64,000 nt of DNA from Streptomyces sp. NBC_01304. GTDB lineage: Bacteria > Actinomycetota > Actinomycetes > Streptomycetales > Streptomycetaceae. The notes beneath the pieces are model-generated. The model was not told the origin of the DNA. It searched no databases and was given only the letters and a program-made list of their open reading frames with translations. Shown one piece after another: positions 10,240 through 17,157 of the stretch. Where the stretch lies: the NCBI RefSeq assembly GCF_035975855.1, contig NZ_CP109055.1:5084001-5148000 (forward strand), in the 5' to 3' direction. The position numbers were made by a program, and so were the translations under genes. The first letter of the stretch is position 1; the number at the start of each line of letters is the position of its first letter.

Positions 10240-10944
10240 TCAGCGCTTGGCGTGGCGGCCGCGCTGGGGCTGGGTGGGCGCCGCCGGGGCGCCGGCCTCG
10301 GGGACACCCGTGGTGGCGGCCTTCTTGGACTTGCTGCGGGCCCGCAGGAACTCGATGGCGATCGGGACGACCGAGATCAGCACGATGGCGATCAGGATCA
10401 TCTCGATGTGCTCGTGCACGAACTTGACGTTGCCGAGCGCGGCGCCGAGCAGGGTGACCCCGGCGCCCCAGAGGACGCCGCCGATGACGTTGAACGTGAT
10501 GAACGAGCGGTAGTTCATCTTGCTGACGCCGGCGATGATCGGCGTGAACGTCCGCACGATCGGCACGAAGCGGGCCAGGACCAGGGACTTCGGGCCGTAC
10601 TTCTCGAAGAACTCGTGGGCCTTGACCACGTTCTCCTGCTTGAACAGCTTGGAGTCCGGCCGGTTGAAGAGCGAGGGGCCGACCTTGCGGCCGAAGAGAT
10701 AGCCCGCCTGGTCACCGAGGACGGCCGCGATGCAGATCAGGGTGCAGACGAGCCACAGCGGGTAGTCCAGCTTGTGCGTCGTGACCAGCAGACCGGTCGT
10801 GAACAGCAGCGAGTCGCCCGGCAGGAAGAAGCCGATGAGCAGACCCGACTCGGCGAAGACGATCAGCAGCAGGCCCCAGAGCCCGAACTGGTTCAGGAGG
10901 TAATCCGGATCCAGCCAGCTTGGTCCGAGCGCAAGCGTCGTCAT
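10240..10944 (-). CDS. DedA family membrane protein
   Basis: DedA proteins are polytopic inner membrane proteins linked to lipid-carrier recycling and membrane homeostasis; several family members act as undecaprenyl-phosphate flippases. The 234-residue protein shows the amphipathic re-entrant segment FAESGLLIGFFLPGDSLLF near residue 30 and the family motif ARFVPIVRTFTPIIAG near residue 130, whose arginines and prolines are conserved, then two more membrane helices and a basic C-terminal tail ending RGRHAKR. The ATG at 10942-10944 follows a CAGGAGCC ribosome site. It is convergent with the ThrE-like gene and appears monocistronic. Confidence 0.9.
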   Translation of the reverse strand: MTTLALGPSWLDPDYLLNQFGLWGLLLIVFAESGLLIGFFLPGDSLLFTTGLLVTTHKLDYPLWLVCTLICIAAVLGDQAGYLFGRKVGPSLFNRPDSKLFKQENVVKAHEFFEKYGPKSLVLARFVPIVRTFTPIIAGVSKMNYRSFITFNVIGGVLWGAGVTLLGAALGNVKFVHEHIEMILIAIVLISVVPIAIEFLRARSKSKKAATTGVPEAGAPAAPTQPQRGRHAKR

Positions 10945-11131
10945 GGGTCCGGGCTCCTGAGGGGTGTCGGTGAAGCGGAAACGGCGAAGTGCGGCCGCTC
11001 AAAGTTATCAACGCGAGGAGACGGGACCAGGTTCCACCGCCCTCCCCAGAATGCACCTAGTCCATATCAGGACAAAGCTGTGCAGGTAGAGCAGTCAGGG
11101 CAGGCGCAGCAGGCTGAGAAAGGTGGAAGTC

Positions 11132-11500
11132 ATGGGGATCGAGGATTTCGGCGGCGGTCAGGCGCCGCAGTCCGACGTACTGGTCGTGACCACGAACGAC
11201 GTGCCCGGCTTCCAGGTGCAGCAGGTGATCGGCGAGGTCTTCGGGCTCACCGTGCGGTCGCGGCATCTGGGCAGCCAGATCGGTGCGGGGCTGAAGTCCA
11301 TGATCGGCGGTGAGCTCAAGGGGCTGACGAAGACCCTCGTGGAGACCCGGAACCAGGCCATGGAGCGGCTTGTCGAGCAGGCACGGGCGCGCGGGGCGAA
11401 TGCGGTCCTCATGTTCCGCTTCGATGTGACCGAGGCGTTGGACGGGGCCGCGGAGGTGTGTGCGTACGGCACGGCGGTGGTGATCGCCCGCACGGGCTGA
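11132..11500 (+). CDS. YbjQ / UPF0145 family protein
   Basis: A 122-residue protein of the YbjQ (UPF0145) family, small pentameric proteins often called putative heavy-metal-binding proteins, with no proven function. Typical segments are VVTTNDVPGFQVQQVIGEVFG, the GAGLKSMIGGELKG loop and the C-terminal EVCAYGTAVVI strand. The ATG at 11132 was preferred over GTG 11123 because AGGTGG sits 6 nt before it. It is convergent with tipA, with two hairpins in the 75-bp gap. Confidence 0.85.
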   Translation: MGIEDFGGGQAPQSDVLVVTTNDVPGFQVQQVIGEVFGLTVRSRHLGSQIGAGLKSMIGGELKGLTKTLVETRNQAMERLVEQARARGANAVLMFRFDVTEALDGAAEVCAYGTAVVIARTG

Positions 11501-11566
11501 GCGCCGCGTGTGCGGCGCCTGTGCAGCGCGGTAAGGGGCGACCGCAGTGGCGGGCGCCCCTTACCG
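11501..11566. terminator. Paired hairpins between convergent genes
   Basis: Directly after the UPF0145 stop, gcgccgc/gcggcgc (11501-11507, 11512-11518) forms a 7-bp stem with a 4-nt loop. A second hairpin has 12-bp arms, cggtaaggggcg (11529-11540) and cgccccttaccg (11555-11566), with a 14-nt loop. The second is symmetrical and placed to serve as a bidirectional terminator for the UPF0145 gene and tipA. Confidence 0.75.
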
Positions 11567-11576
11567 GCTGTGCTGG

Positions 11577-12335
11577 TTACGCATGGCGGATGGCGTTGGC
11601 CAGAATCGCCTCACGCAGATACACGGCCAGGCCGGGCTTGTCCTTGTCGATGTTGCGCGTGAAGCGCTCGTCGGCGATGTACATCTCGGCCAGACCCGTG
11701 TGGATCTCGTAGGTGCAGTCGTAGTAGAAGCGGCGGATCTGCCGGCGGTGCTCCTCGGCGAGGTCCATCGCCGCCTCGGACTCCGGCTCGGCGCCGGACT
11801 CCATCACGGCGATCATCCGCCGGTTCCAGTCCGCCTGCTCCTCCTGGATCCGCAGCCAGTCCTCCTTGGTGTACGAGGCCGTCTTTCGCTGCGACTCGGC
11901 CCAGGCGTCGGTGTTGCCCCAGCGCTCCTCGGCCTCCTCGGCGTACTGGTCGGGGTCGTGGTCACCGAAGACCTCGAACTTCTCCTCGGGCGTGAGATTG
12001 ATGCCCATCTTCTTTGCCTCCATGGCGGTTTCGACGGCCTCGGCCATCTTCTGCAGTTGCTCGATCCGGCTGGTCAGCAGCTCGTGCTGGCGGCGCAGGT
12101 GGGCCTGCGGATCCGCGTCCGGGTCGTCGAGCAGGGCCGCGACCTCGTCGAGCGGGAAGCCGAGCTCCCGGTAGAACAGGATCTGCTGCAGCCGGTCCAG
12201 GTCGGCGTCCTCATAACGCCGGTGGCCCGCGTGGCTGCGGCCGCTCGGGCAGAGCAGCCCGATCTCGTCGTAGTGGTGCAGCGCGCGCACCGTGACGCCC
12301 GCGAACTTCGCGACCTGCCCCACGGAGTAGCTCAT
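11577..12335 (-). CDS. tipA: TipA-type MerR regulator (thiopeptide sensor) with Cys214 replaced by Gly
   Basis: TipAL is a MerR-family activator that binds thiopeptide antibiotics such as thiostrepton through its C-terminal TipAS domain and switches on its own promoter. The 252-residue protein has the winged-helix domain (residues 1-70, MSYSVGQVAKFAGVTVRALH), a long coiled coil (75-108), and the TipAS domain from residue 110, where Met110 matches the internal TipAS start known in S. lividans. Cys207 is present (YYDC). Residue 214, the cysteine that forms the covalent thiopeptide bond in S. lividans, is glycine here (IHTGLAEMY, codon GGT at 11694-11696). Promoter elements and an inverted repeat fit TipA autoregulation. 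It is divergent from the CLC gene. Confidence 0.93.
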   Translation of the reverse strand: MSYSVGQVAKFAGVTVRALHHYDEIGLLCPSGRSHAGHRRYEDADLDRLQQILFYRELGFPLDEVAALLDDPDADPQAHLRRQHELLTSRIEQLQKMAEAVETAMEAKKMGINLTPEEKFEVFGDHDPDQYAEEAEERWGNTDAWAESQRKTASYTKEDWLRIQEEQADWNRRMIAVMESGAEPESEAAMDLAEEHRRQIRRFYYDCTYEIHTGLAEMYIADERFTRNIDKDKPGLAVYLREAILANAIRHA

Positions 12336-12385
12336 CGCCGCTCCCTTCTCTGTGTCGCGTACCGGTGTTTCTCGGTACGCGGATC

Positions 12386-12416
12386 AGCCTGAGCCCTCAC
12401 GCCACGTGAGGTGCAA
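12386..12416 (-). promoter_or_regulatory. tipA promoter with 19-bp spacer and MerR-type operator
   Basis: On the leftward strand a -35 TTGCAC (12411-12416) and a -10 CAGGCT (12386-12391) are separated by 19 bp, the overlong spacing that MerR activators correct by distorting DNA. The spacer is filled by the inverted repeat CCTCACG-CCA-CGTGAGG (12395-12411). This matches what I recall of the S. lividans ptipA layout. The transcript leader then carries a 9-bp hairpin (12356-12364 with 12373-12381). Confidence 0.85.
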
Positions 12417-12458
12417 GCCCGATTGCCGCTCGGAGGGTTACGCCTGGTTTATCCCGTT

Positions 12459-13766
12459 ATGGTGAGGCGCGTGGCCACCGACGCTCCCCAGGACGCCTCA
12501 CCCGCTCTTGCCGCGCCACCCGCCGTCACGGCCCGCGCGCTGCTTCCGCTGATCGTTCCCTCGCTGCTCGTCGGGGTGGCCGCCGCCCTGGTCCTGCTCG
12601 GGGTGAGTGCGCTGGCCGAGCGGTTGCAGGACGTGCTCTGGGAGACGCTGCCGGACGCTCTCGGGGTCGGGGCGCACTCCTCGCTCTGGATGATCGCCAT
12701 GCTGACCGCCACCGGGTGTGCGGTAGGCCTTGTCGTGTGGCGGGTCCCTGGGCACGCGGGGCCGGACCCTGCCACCACCGGACTGGTCGATCCGCCGGTG
12801 CCGGCCGGGGTGGTGCCGGGACTGCTGCTCGCCACGGTCCTCGGCCTGGCCGGCGGGGTGAGCCTCGGGCCGGAGAACCCGATCACTGCCGCCAATATCG
12901 CGTTCGCCTACTGGCTCGGGCGCCGGGCGCTGCCCGGGGTGCCGGGCGCGCTGTGGCTGTCGCTCGCGGCGGCGGGCACCATCGGGGCGCTGTTCGGCAC
13001 GCCGGTCGCGGCCGCGCTGATCCTCTCCGAAACCCTGACCGGGCGGCCGGGTCCCGGGCGGCTGTGGGACAAGCTCTTCGGGCCGCTGGTCGCGGCCGGT
13101 GCGGGCGCGCTGACCACGATGCTGATCGCCCACCCCACCTTCGACATCGCCCTGCCCGCCTATCCGGGGCCGGGCTGGGGCGATGTGCTGGCTGCTCTGG
13201 TCATCTCCTCGGTGGGTGCGTTGCTCGCGATGGCCGCCGTGTACGCGTTCCCGTACGTCCATGCCGCCTTCCGGCGCCTCAAGCACCCGGTCCTGATGGG
13301 CACTTGTGGCGGACTACTGCTGGGCCTCCTCGGTGCGCTCGGCGGATATCTGACGCTCTTCAAGGGCCTGGACGAGGTGAAGACGCTGACCGCCGACCCC
13401 GCCGGGCACTCGGCCGGGCAGCTGGCGCTGATGACCGTGGTGAAGCTCGCCGCGCTGACCCTCGCCTCGGCGTGCGGCTTCCGGGGCGGGCGGATCTTCC
13501 CCGCGGTCTTCGCCGGAGTGGCGCTCGGGCTGTGCGCCCACGCCCTGGTGCCGGGGGTGCACCCCACGCTCGCCGTGGTGTGCGGGGTGCTCGGCGTGCT
13601 GCTCGCGGTGACCCGGCAGGGCTGGCTGTCGCTGTTCACCGCGGCCGTGCTGGTGGCCGACCCGGGGGTGCTTCCGCTGTTGTGCGTGGCCACGTTGCCC
13701 GCCTGGCTCCTCGTCACCGGGCGACCGCAGATGCAGCTTCAGGAGGACGGCGCACCTCTTCGCTGA
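12459..13766 (+). CDS. CLC-type chloride channel / transporter family protein
   Basis: A polytopic membrane protein of the CLC family (435 residues), which move chloride through a channel or in exchange for protons. Visible signatures are LGPENP near residue 145, corresponding to the GREGP loop with its gating glutamate kept, and GFRGGRIFPAVFAG near residue 345, corresponding to the GGxFxP loop. About ten hydrophobic segments are present. The first motif departs from consensus (R to P, G to N), so transport properties may differ. ATG 12459 was taken; GTG 12471, which has GGTGAGG just upstream, is a serious alternative. There is no CBS domain. It is divergent from tipA and convergent with the lipoprotein gene. 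Confidence 0.82.
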   Translation: MVRRVATDAPQDASPALAAPPAVTARALLPLIVPSLLVGVAAALVLLGVSALAERLQDVLWETLPDALGVGAHSSLWMIAMLTATGCAVGLVVWRVPGHAGPDPATTGLVDPPVPAGVVPGLLLATVLGLAGGVSLGPENPITAANIAFAYWLGRRALPGVPGALWLSLAAAGTIGALFGTPVAAALILSETLTGRPGPGRLWDKLFGPLVAAGAGALTTMLIAHPTFDIALPAYPGPGWGDVLAALVISSVGALLAMAAVYAFPYVHAAFRRLKHPVLMGTCGGLLLGLLGALGGYLTLFKGLDEVKTLTADPAGHSAGQLALMTVVKLAALTLASACGFRGGRIFPAVFAGVALGLCAHALVPGVHPTLAVVCGVLGVLLAVTRQGWLSLFTAAVLVADPGVLPLLCVATLPAWLLVTGRPQMQLQEDGAPLR

Positions 13767-13791
13767 GGGTGACTCCCCCAGGACGCTCCCG

Positions 13792-13816
13792 GTCAGGCAG
13801 GTCAGGCAGGTCAGGA
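13792..13816. repeat. Short 9-bp tandem repeat at the lipoprotein stop codon
   Basis: GTCAGGCAG occurs twice in tandem (13792-13800, 13801-13809) and a third, broken copy (GTCAGGA) contains the TGA stop of the leftward lipoprotein gene. It lies in the 44-bp gap between two convergent genes. Confidence 0.7.
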
Positions 13817-15025
13817 GGGCCCGCCCAGTTCGAAGGCGTGCCAGTGGGTTCCGTCCGCCGATATGCGATAGCTGCCCTGGCCGAAGCTGCTGCTCCACAG
13901 GTATCCGATCGGGGTCGGCTCGACGCTGCCCGACGGGCCTTCCGTGCCCTCGACCCGGGTGAAGCCACGGGCCCCGTCGGTGCTGCGCCACACACCGTGC
14001 TCGCCGTACACCGTGAGGCTGTGGTCGAGAGCGGCGACCGGCGCGCCCAGTACGGACAGCGGCTCAACTCCCTTGCGGTACTCCCAGACCCGGGTCCAGG
14101 TGTACCCGCCGTCGCTGCTGGCGTGGATGGCGAGCAGACCGTTCTTCACCTTCTCCGCAAGGGGCAGCCCGCCCGACTGGACGGCGTACGTGCCCCCGCG
14201 TCCGGCGACCACGGAGAACCCCCAGCCGTCCTTCGCCGGGCCCGTCATGTGCCCCACATGCCAGGTGCGGCCCCGATCCTCGCTGGTCGCGAGGGTGGGC
14301 AGGCCGGACTTGGGGTCGGTGCCCGAGGCACACAGCATGTTCTCGGCCGGCTCCCCCGCAGGCCGCCGCCAGCCCTTGAGCGCGGGCTGGTGGGCCAGTG
14401 CGCGGTACTGCCCGGTGTCGGGCAGGACGGTGACGAGGCGGCTGCGCTCGCAGCCGTTCCCCTCCCGGTCCATCCGCACGCAGTCGTCGAGCAGGGGCGC
14501 GCCCTTGGGCACGGACGCGATCGTGCCGGCCGGCTCGGCCCTGCCCTCCTTCCAGGTGCGGCCGCCGTCGCGGGTGAACCAGGTGCGGTCCCCCTCGGAG
14601 CGCAGCCCCTCGGTGATCAGCGCCCGCCCGGGCCCCAGCACGATCAGCCCTGCGGTGACTCCGTCCGGCGGGCGGGTGCCGGGTATCGGCGACTCGGCGG
14701 CCAGGCGCCAGGACGATGCGCCCTTGTCCAGGACGGCGACGTCCTGTGTGCAGCCCTCTTCCGGCCGGGCGTCGTCCTCGGGACAGGTCGCGAGCAGCGT
14801 GAAGCCCGAGCCGTCGGCGGCGAAGCCCACGGAGTGGGACCAGCCGGGCAGGCCGGTGCCCGACGGTATGCGGGGTGCGGAGGAGGACCCCGCATCGGTG
14901 GGCGCGGCTCCGGTGGGCCGCTGCCCCGCCCGCCCGGGACCGTCGCCGCCCGAGCAGGCGGCCAGGAGCAGCGCCACCGCGCTCAGCAGCGCCCACCACA
15001 CATACGCGTACGTCCGTCGTTTCAT
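13811..15025 (-). CDS. Secreted lipoprotein with BNR / Asp-box repeats
   Basis: A 404-residue exported lipoprotein: MKRRTYAY is followed by a hydrophobic stretch and the lipobox LLAAC, with Cys near residue 24 as the lipidation site. After a Gly/Pro/Ala linker the protein is a probable beta-propeller with repeated Asp-box motifs such as TRDGGRTWKEG, DRGRTWHVG and SSDGGYTWTRV. Such propellers occur in sialidases and in photosystem assembly factors, but no catalytic sialidase residues stand out, so a specific function cannot be given. The ATG at 15023-15025 follows GGGGGCTCTC. The ribosome site abuts a perfect 13-bp inverted repeat. It lies downstream of, and on the same strand as, the ABC exporter pair. 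Confidence 0.8.
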   Translation of the reverse strand: MKRRTYAYVWWALLSAVALLLAACSGGDGPGRAGQRPTGAAPTDAGSSSAPRIPSGTGLPGWSHSVGFAADGSGFTLLATCPEDDARPEEGCTQDVAVLDKGASSWRLAAESPIPGTRPPDGVTAGLIVLGPGRALITEGLRSEGDRTWFTRDGGRTWKEGRAEPAGTIASVPKGAPLLDDCVRMDREGNGCERSRLVTVLPDTGQYRALAHQPALKGWRRPAGEPAENMLCASGTDPKSGLPTLATSEDRGRTWHVGHMTGPAKDGWGFSVVAGRGGTYAVQSGGLPLAEKVKNGLLAIHASSDGGYTWTRVWEYRKGVEPLSVLGAPVAALDHSLTVYGEHGVWRSTDGARGFTRVEGTEGPSGSVEPTPIGYLWSSSFGQGSYRISADGTHWHAFELGGPS

Positions 15026-15033
15026 GAGAGCCC

Positions 15034-15079
15034 CCGGTCCGCGGTGCACAGCAACTGCCTCTGATACACCGCGGACCGG
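15034..15079 (-). promoter_or_regulatory. Perfect 13-bp inverted repeat before the lipoprotein start
   Basis: Arms ccggtccgcggtg (15034-15046) and caccgcggaccgg (15067-15079) surround a 20-nt loop. The element is downstream of the ABC permease and its proximal arm ends 8 nt before the lipoprotein ATG, running into the G-rich ribosome site. It may terminate the exporter transcript, act as an operator, or fold in the lipoprotein leader RNA. Confidence 0.55.
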
Positions 15080-15160
15080 ATCCGGGTTCCCCTTTCGGCG
15101 CCCCGAATTTCCACGTTCGGTTCCCCGAACTCTCCAGGCGCTCAGCTCACTTGCCGAGCC

Positions 15161-15952
15161 TCACTTGCTCAGCCGCGCGAACCTGCGTACCGCCAGCGGG
15201 AAGAACACCGCCACCAGGACCACCGGCCACACCACCGCGAGCAGCCCCGCATGCTGCGAGGCCCACGAAGTCGCCTCGACCCCGCCCTCGTTGCCGAACA
15301 GGTCGCGCACCGCCGTGGCCGTCGCCGACATCGGGTTCCACTCGACCGTCGCGCCCAGCCAGCCCGGCATGGACTCGGGCGTGGCGAAGGCGTTGGAGAA
15401 GAAGCTCACCGGCCAGACGAGGATCTGCACCGCCATCACCAGCTCCGGCTTGCCCGCGACCATCGCCAGGTGGATGCCCATCCACAGCATCGCGAAGCGC
15501 AGGAGCAGCAGCAGTCCCATCGCGGCGAGGACCGCTCCGAACGAGCCGTGCCAGCGCCAGCCCACCGCGAGCCCGACTCCCATCAGCACCACCAGGGAGA
15601 GCAGCGACTGCAGCATGTCTGCCGCCGAACGGCCCACCAGGACCGCGCCGTTGATCATCGGCATCGAGCGGAACCTGTCGATCACGCCCTTGTTGAGGTC
15701 CTGGGTGACCGCCACCATCGTGGCGTCCAGGCCGAAGGCCATGGTCAGGGCGAACATGCCCGGCACCAGGTACTCGCGGTAGTCGCCCTCGATGCCGAGG
15801 CCGCCGCCCATCAGGTAGCCGAACATCAGCAGCAGCATCACCGGGAAGGCAAGGCCCACCACGACCTGCACCGGCTGCCGCGCCCAGTGGGCGAGTTCAC
15901 GCCGGGTCATGGTCCAGGAATCGGCGACCGCCCAGGTCATCGACGTACTCAC
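15161..15952 (-). CDS. ABC-2 type exporter permease (DrrB-like)
   Basis: Membrane component of a drug-type ABC exporter, 263 residues. It has six hydrophobic segments and the DrrB-like stretches [19 protein letters not shown] and [13 protein letters not shown], ending with the conserved [16 protein letters not shown] loop. It pairs with the ATPase encoded immediately upstream: the GTG at 15950-15952 overlaps the ATPase stop (GTGA), indicating translational coupling. The partners probably export a lipophilic toxic compound, the usual role of DrrAB pairs; the substrate is unknown. Control is probably through the PadR-type operators upstream of the ATPase gene. Confidence 0.9.
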   Translation of the reverse strand: MSTSMTWAVADSWTMTRRELAHWARQPVQVVVGLAFPVMLLLMFGYLMGGGLGIEGDYREYLVPGMFALTMAFGLDATMVAVTQDLNKGVIDRFRSMPMINGAVLVGRSAADMLQSLLSLVVLMGVGLAVGWRWHGSFGAVLAAMGLLLLLRFAMLWMGIHLAMVAGKPELVMAVQILVWPVSFFSNAFATPESMPGWLGATVEWNPMSATATAVRDLFGNEGGVEATSWASQHAGLLAVVWPVVLVAVFFPLAVRRFARLSK

Positions 15953-16935
15953 GCGTTCTCCTTCGCTGCCTTCACTGCCTTCACTGCCTTCACTGCTTCT
16001 GCTGTGGGCTGCCTGCCGGTCAGGTCCAGGAAGACCTCGTCGAGGGTCGGCCGCCTCAGCGCGATGTCCTCCGCCTCGATCCCGGCGTCCTGCAGCGCCC
16101 GTACGACATGGGTGAGCGCCGCCATCCGGTCCGCGACCGGCGCGCTGACCATGCGGCGGTCCTCGTCCACCGTCACCTCGCCCGGCAACAGGTCGGCCGC
16201 GAGGGCCAGTTGGGCCGCGTCGTGCAGGACCACGTCGATCCGGTCGCCGCCCGTCTTGGCCTTCAGCTCGTCCGCCGTGCCGTCGGCGATGACCCGGCCG
16301 GTGTCGATCACCGAGATGCGGTCGGCCAGTTGGTCGGCCTCCTCCAGGTACTGCGTCGTCAGGAGCACCGTCGTACCGGCGCCGACCAGGGAGCGGACCG
16401 CGCTCCACACCTCCGCGCGCCCGCGCGGGTCGAGACCGGTCGTGGGCTCGTCGAGGAACAGCACCTCGGGGTCGGTGATCAGCGACGCGGCGAGGTCCAG
16501 CCTGCGCCGCATGCCGCCGCTGAACTGCTTGACCGCCTTGCGCCCGGTGTCCGCGAGCCCGAACCGCTCCAGGAGCTCGTCGGCCCGCGCGCCCGCGCGC
16601 CGTCCGCCGAGGTGGTAGAGCCGGCCGAACATCTCCAGGTTCTGCCGGCCGCTGAGGTCCTCGTCCACCGCGGCGTGCTGGCCGAGCAGGCCGATCCGGC
16701 GCCGGACCTCGTCCGCGTGGGTGCGTACGTCGTGACCTGCGACGACGACTCGGCCCTCGTCGAGCCGCAGCAGGGTCGCCATGATGCGCACGATGGTGGT
16801 CTTGCCCGCGCCGTTCGGGCCGAGCACGCCGTGCACGGTGCCGCGGGCGACGGTCAGGTCCAGGCCGTCCAGGGCCTTCTTCTCGCCGTACGACTTCTTT
16901 ACGCCTTCGACGGTGATGGCGTTCGCGTCGGTCAT
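15949..16935 (-). CDS. ABC exporter ATP-binding protein (DrrA-like)
   Basis: ATPase subunit of the exporter, 328 residues. It shows Walker [10 protein letters not shown] near residue 40, Q-loop [17 protein letters not shown] signature [12 protein letters not shown], Walker [13 protein letters not shown] and the switch histidine replaced by Gln in [11 protein letters not shown], as in DrrA proteins. A C-terminal ~90-residue domain follows, also as in DrrA. The last residues are a lysine/alanine/valine repeat made by a 9-bp tandem repeat in the DNA. The ATG at 16933-16935 is preceded by AAAGGAGGC. Two palindromic sites upstream match the one at the padR start, so PadR repression is likely. Confidence 0.94.
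   Translation of the reverse strand: MTDANAITVEGVKKSYGEKKALDGLDLTVARGTVHGVLGPNGAGKTTIVRIMATLLRLDEGRVVVAGHDVRTHADEVRRRIGLLGQHAAVDEDLSGRQNLEMFGRLYHLGGRRAGARADELLERFGLADTGRKAVKQFSGGMRRRLDLAASLITDPEVLFLDEPTTGLDPRGRAEVWSAVRSLVGAGTTVLLTTQYLEEADQLADRISVIDTGRVIADGTADELKAKTGGDRIDVVLHDAAQLALAADLLPGEVTVDEDRRMVSAPVADRMAALTHVVRALQDAGIEAEDIALRRPTLDEVFLDLTGRQPTAEAVKAVKAVKAAKENA
15961..15996. repeat. 9-bp tandem repeat encoding the ATPase C-terminal tail
   Basis: Four tandem copies of CTTCACTGC, the first reading CTTCGCTGC, lie just before the ATPase stop. They encode repeated Ala-Val-Lys units. Because the unit is a multiple of three, slippage would change tail length without shifting frame. Confidence 0.8.
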
Positions 16936-16964
16936 GCGCCTCCTTTTGGGCTCACGAGATCGCT

Positions 16965-16984
16965 TGTAGTCAAACTTGACTACA
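16965..16984. promoter_or_regulatory. PadR-type operator 1, perfect palindrome
   Basis: TGTAGTCAA and TTGACTACA are perfect 9-bp half sites around AC. The site lies 30-49 bp before the DrrA-like start, downstream of the predicted promoter, where a bound repressor would block elongation. The same half site appears in operators 2 and 3. Confidence 0.75.
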
Positions 16985-17019
16985 CTCTCGAACGCCAGAA
17001 GGTACGCCAGAATTCCTGG

Positions 17020-17037
17020 CTAGTCAAACTTGATCAG
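17020..17037. promoter_or_regulatory. PadR-type operator 2 overlapping the exporter -35 box
   Basis: CTAGTCAA-AC-TTGATCAG keeps one full half site and part of the other. On the leftward strand its TTGACT, followed 17 bp later by TACCTT, makes a good -35/-10 pair for the exporter operon. The centre lies 54 bp from operator 1, about five helical turns, which would suit cooperative binding. Confidence 0.65.
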
Positions 17038-17157
17038 CGTGGCCGGTGCGGGACTTCTCGCCGGGGGCGCGGTTCGGCTGTCGGTGGGATGGCTTAATCT
17101 GCGATCTCCGTGCCCGTAGGGCGGGCCGGATCTGATTCCGTGGGGGGATCTCTCATC

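Noticed and set aside
12716..15064. 782-codon rightward frame across the CLC and lipoprotein genes
   Set aside because: It crosses two well-supported genes in other frames and has the Arg/Gly/Ala composition of a shadow frame.
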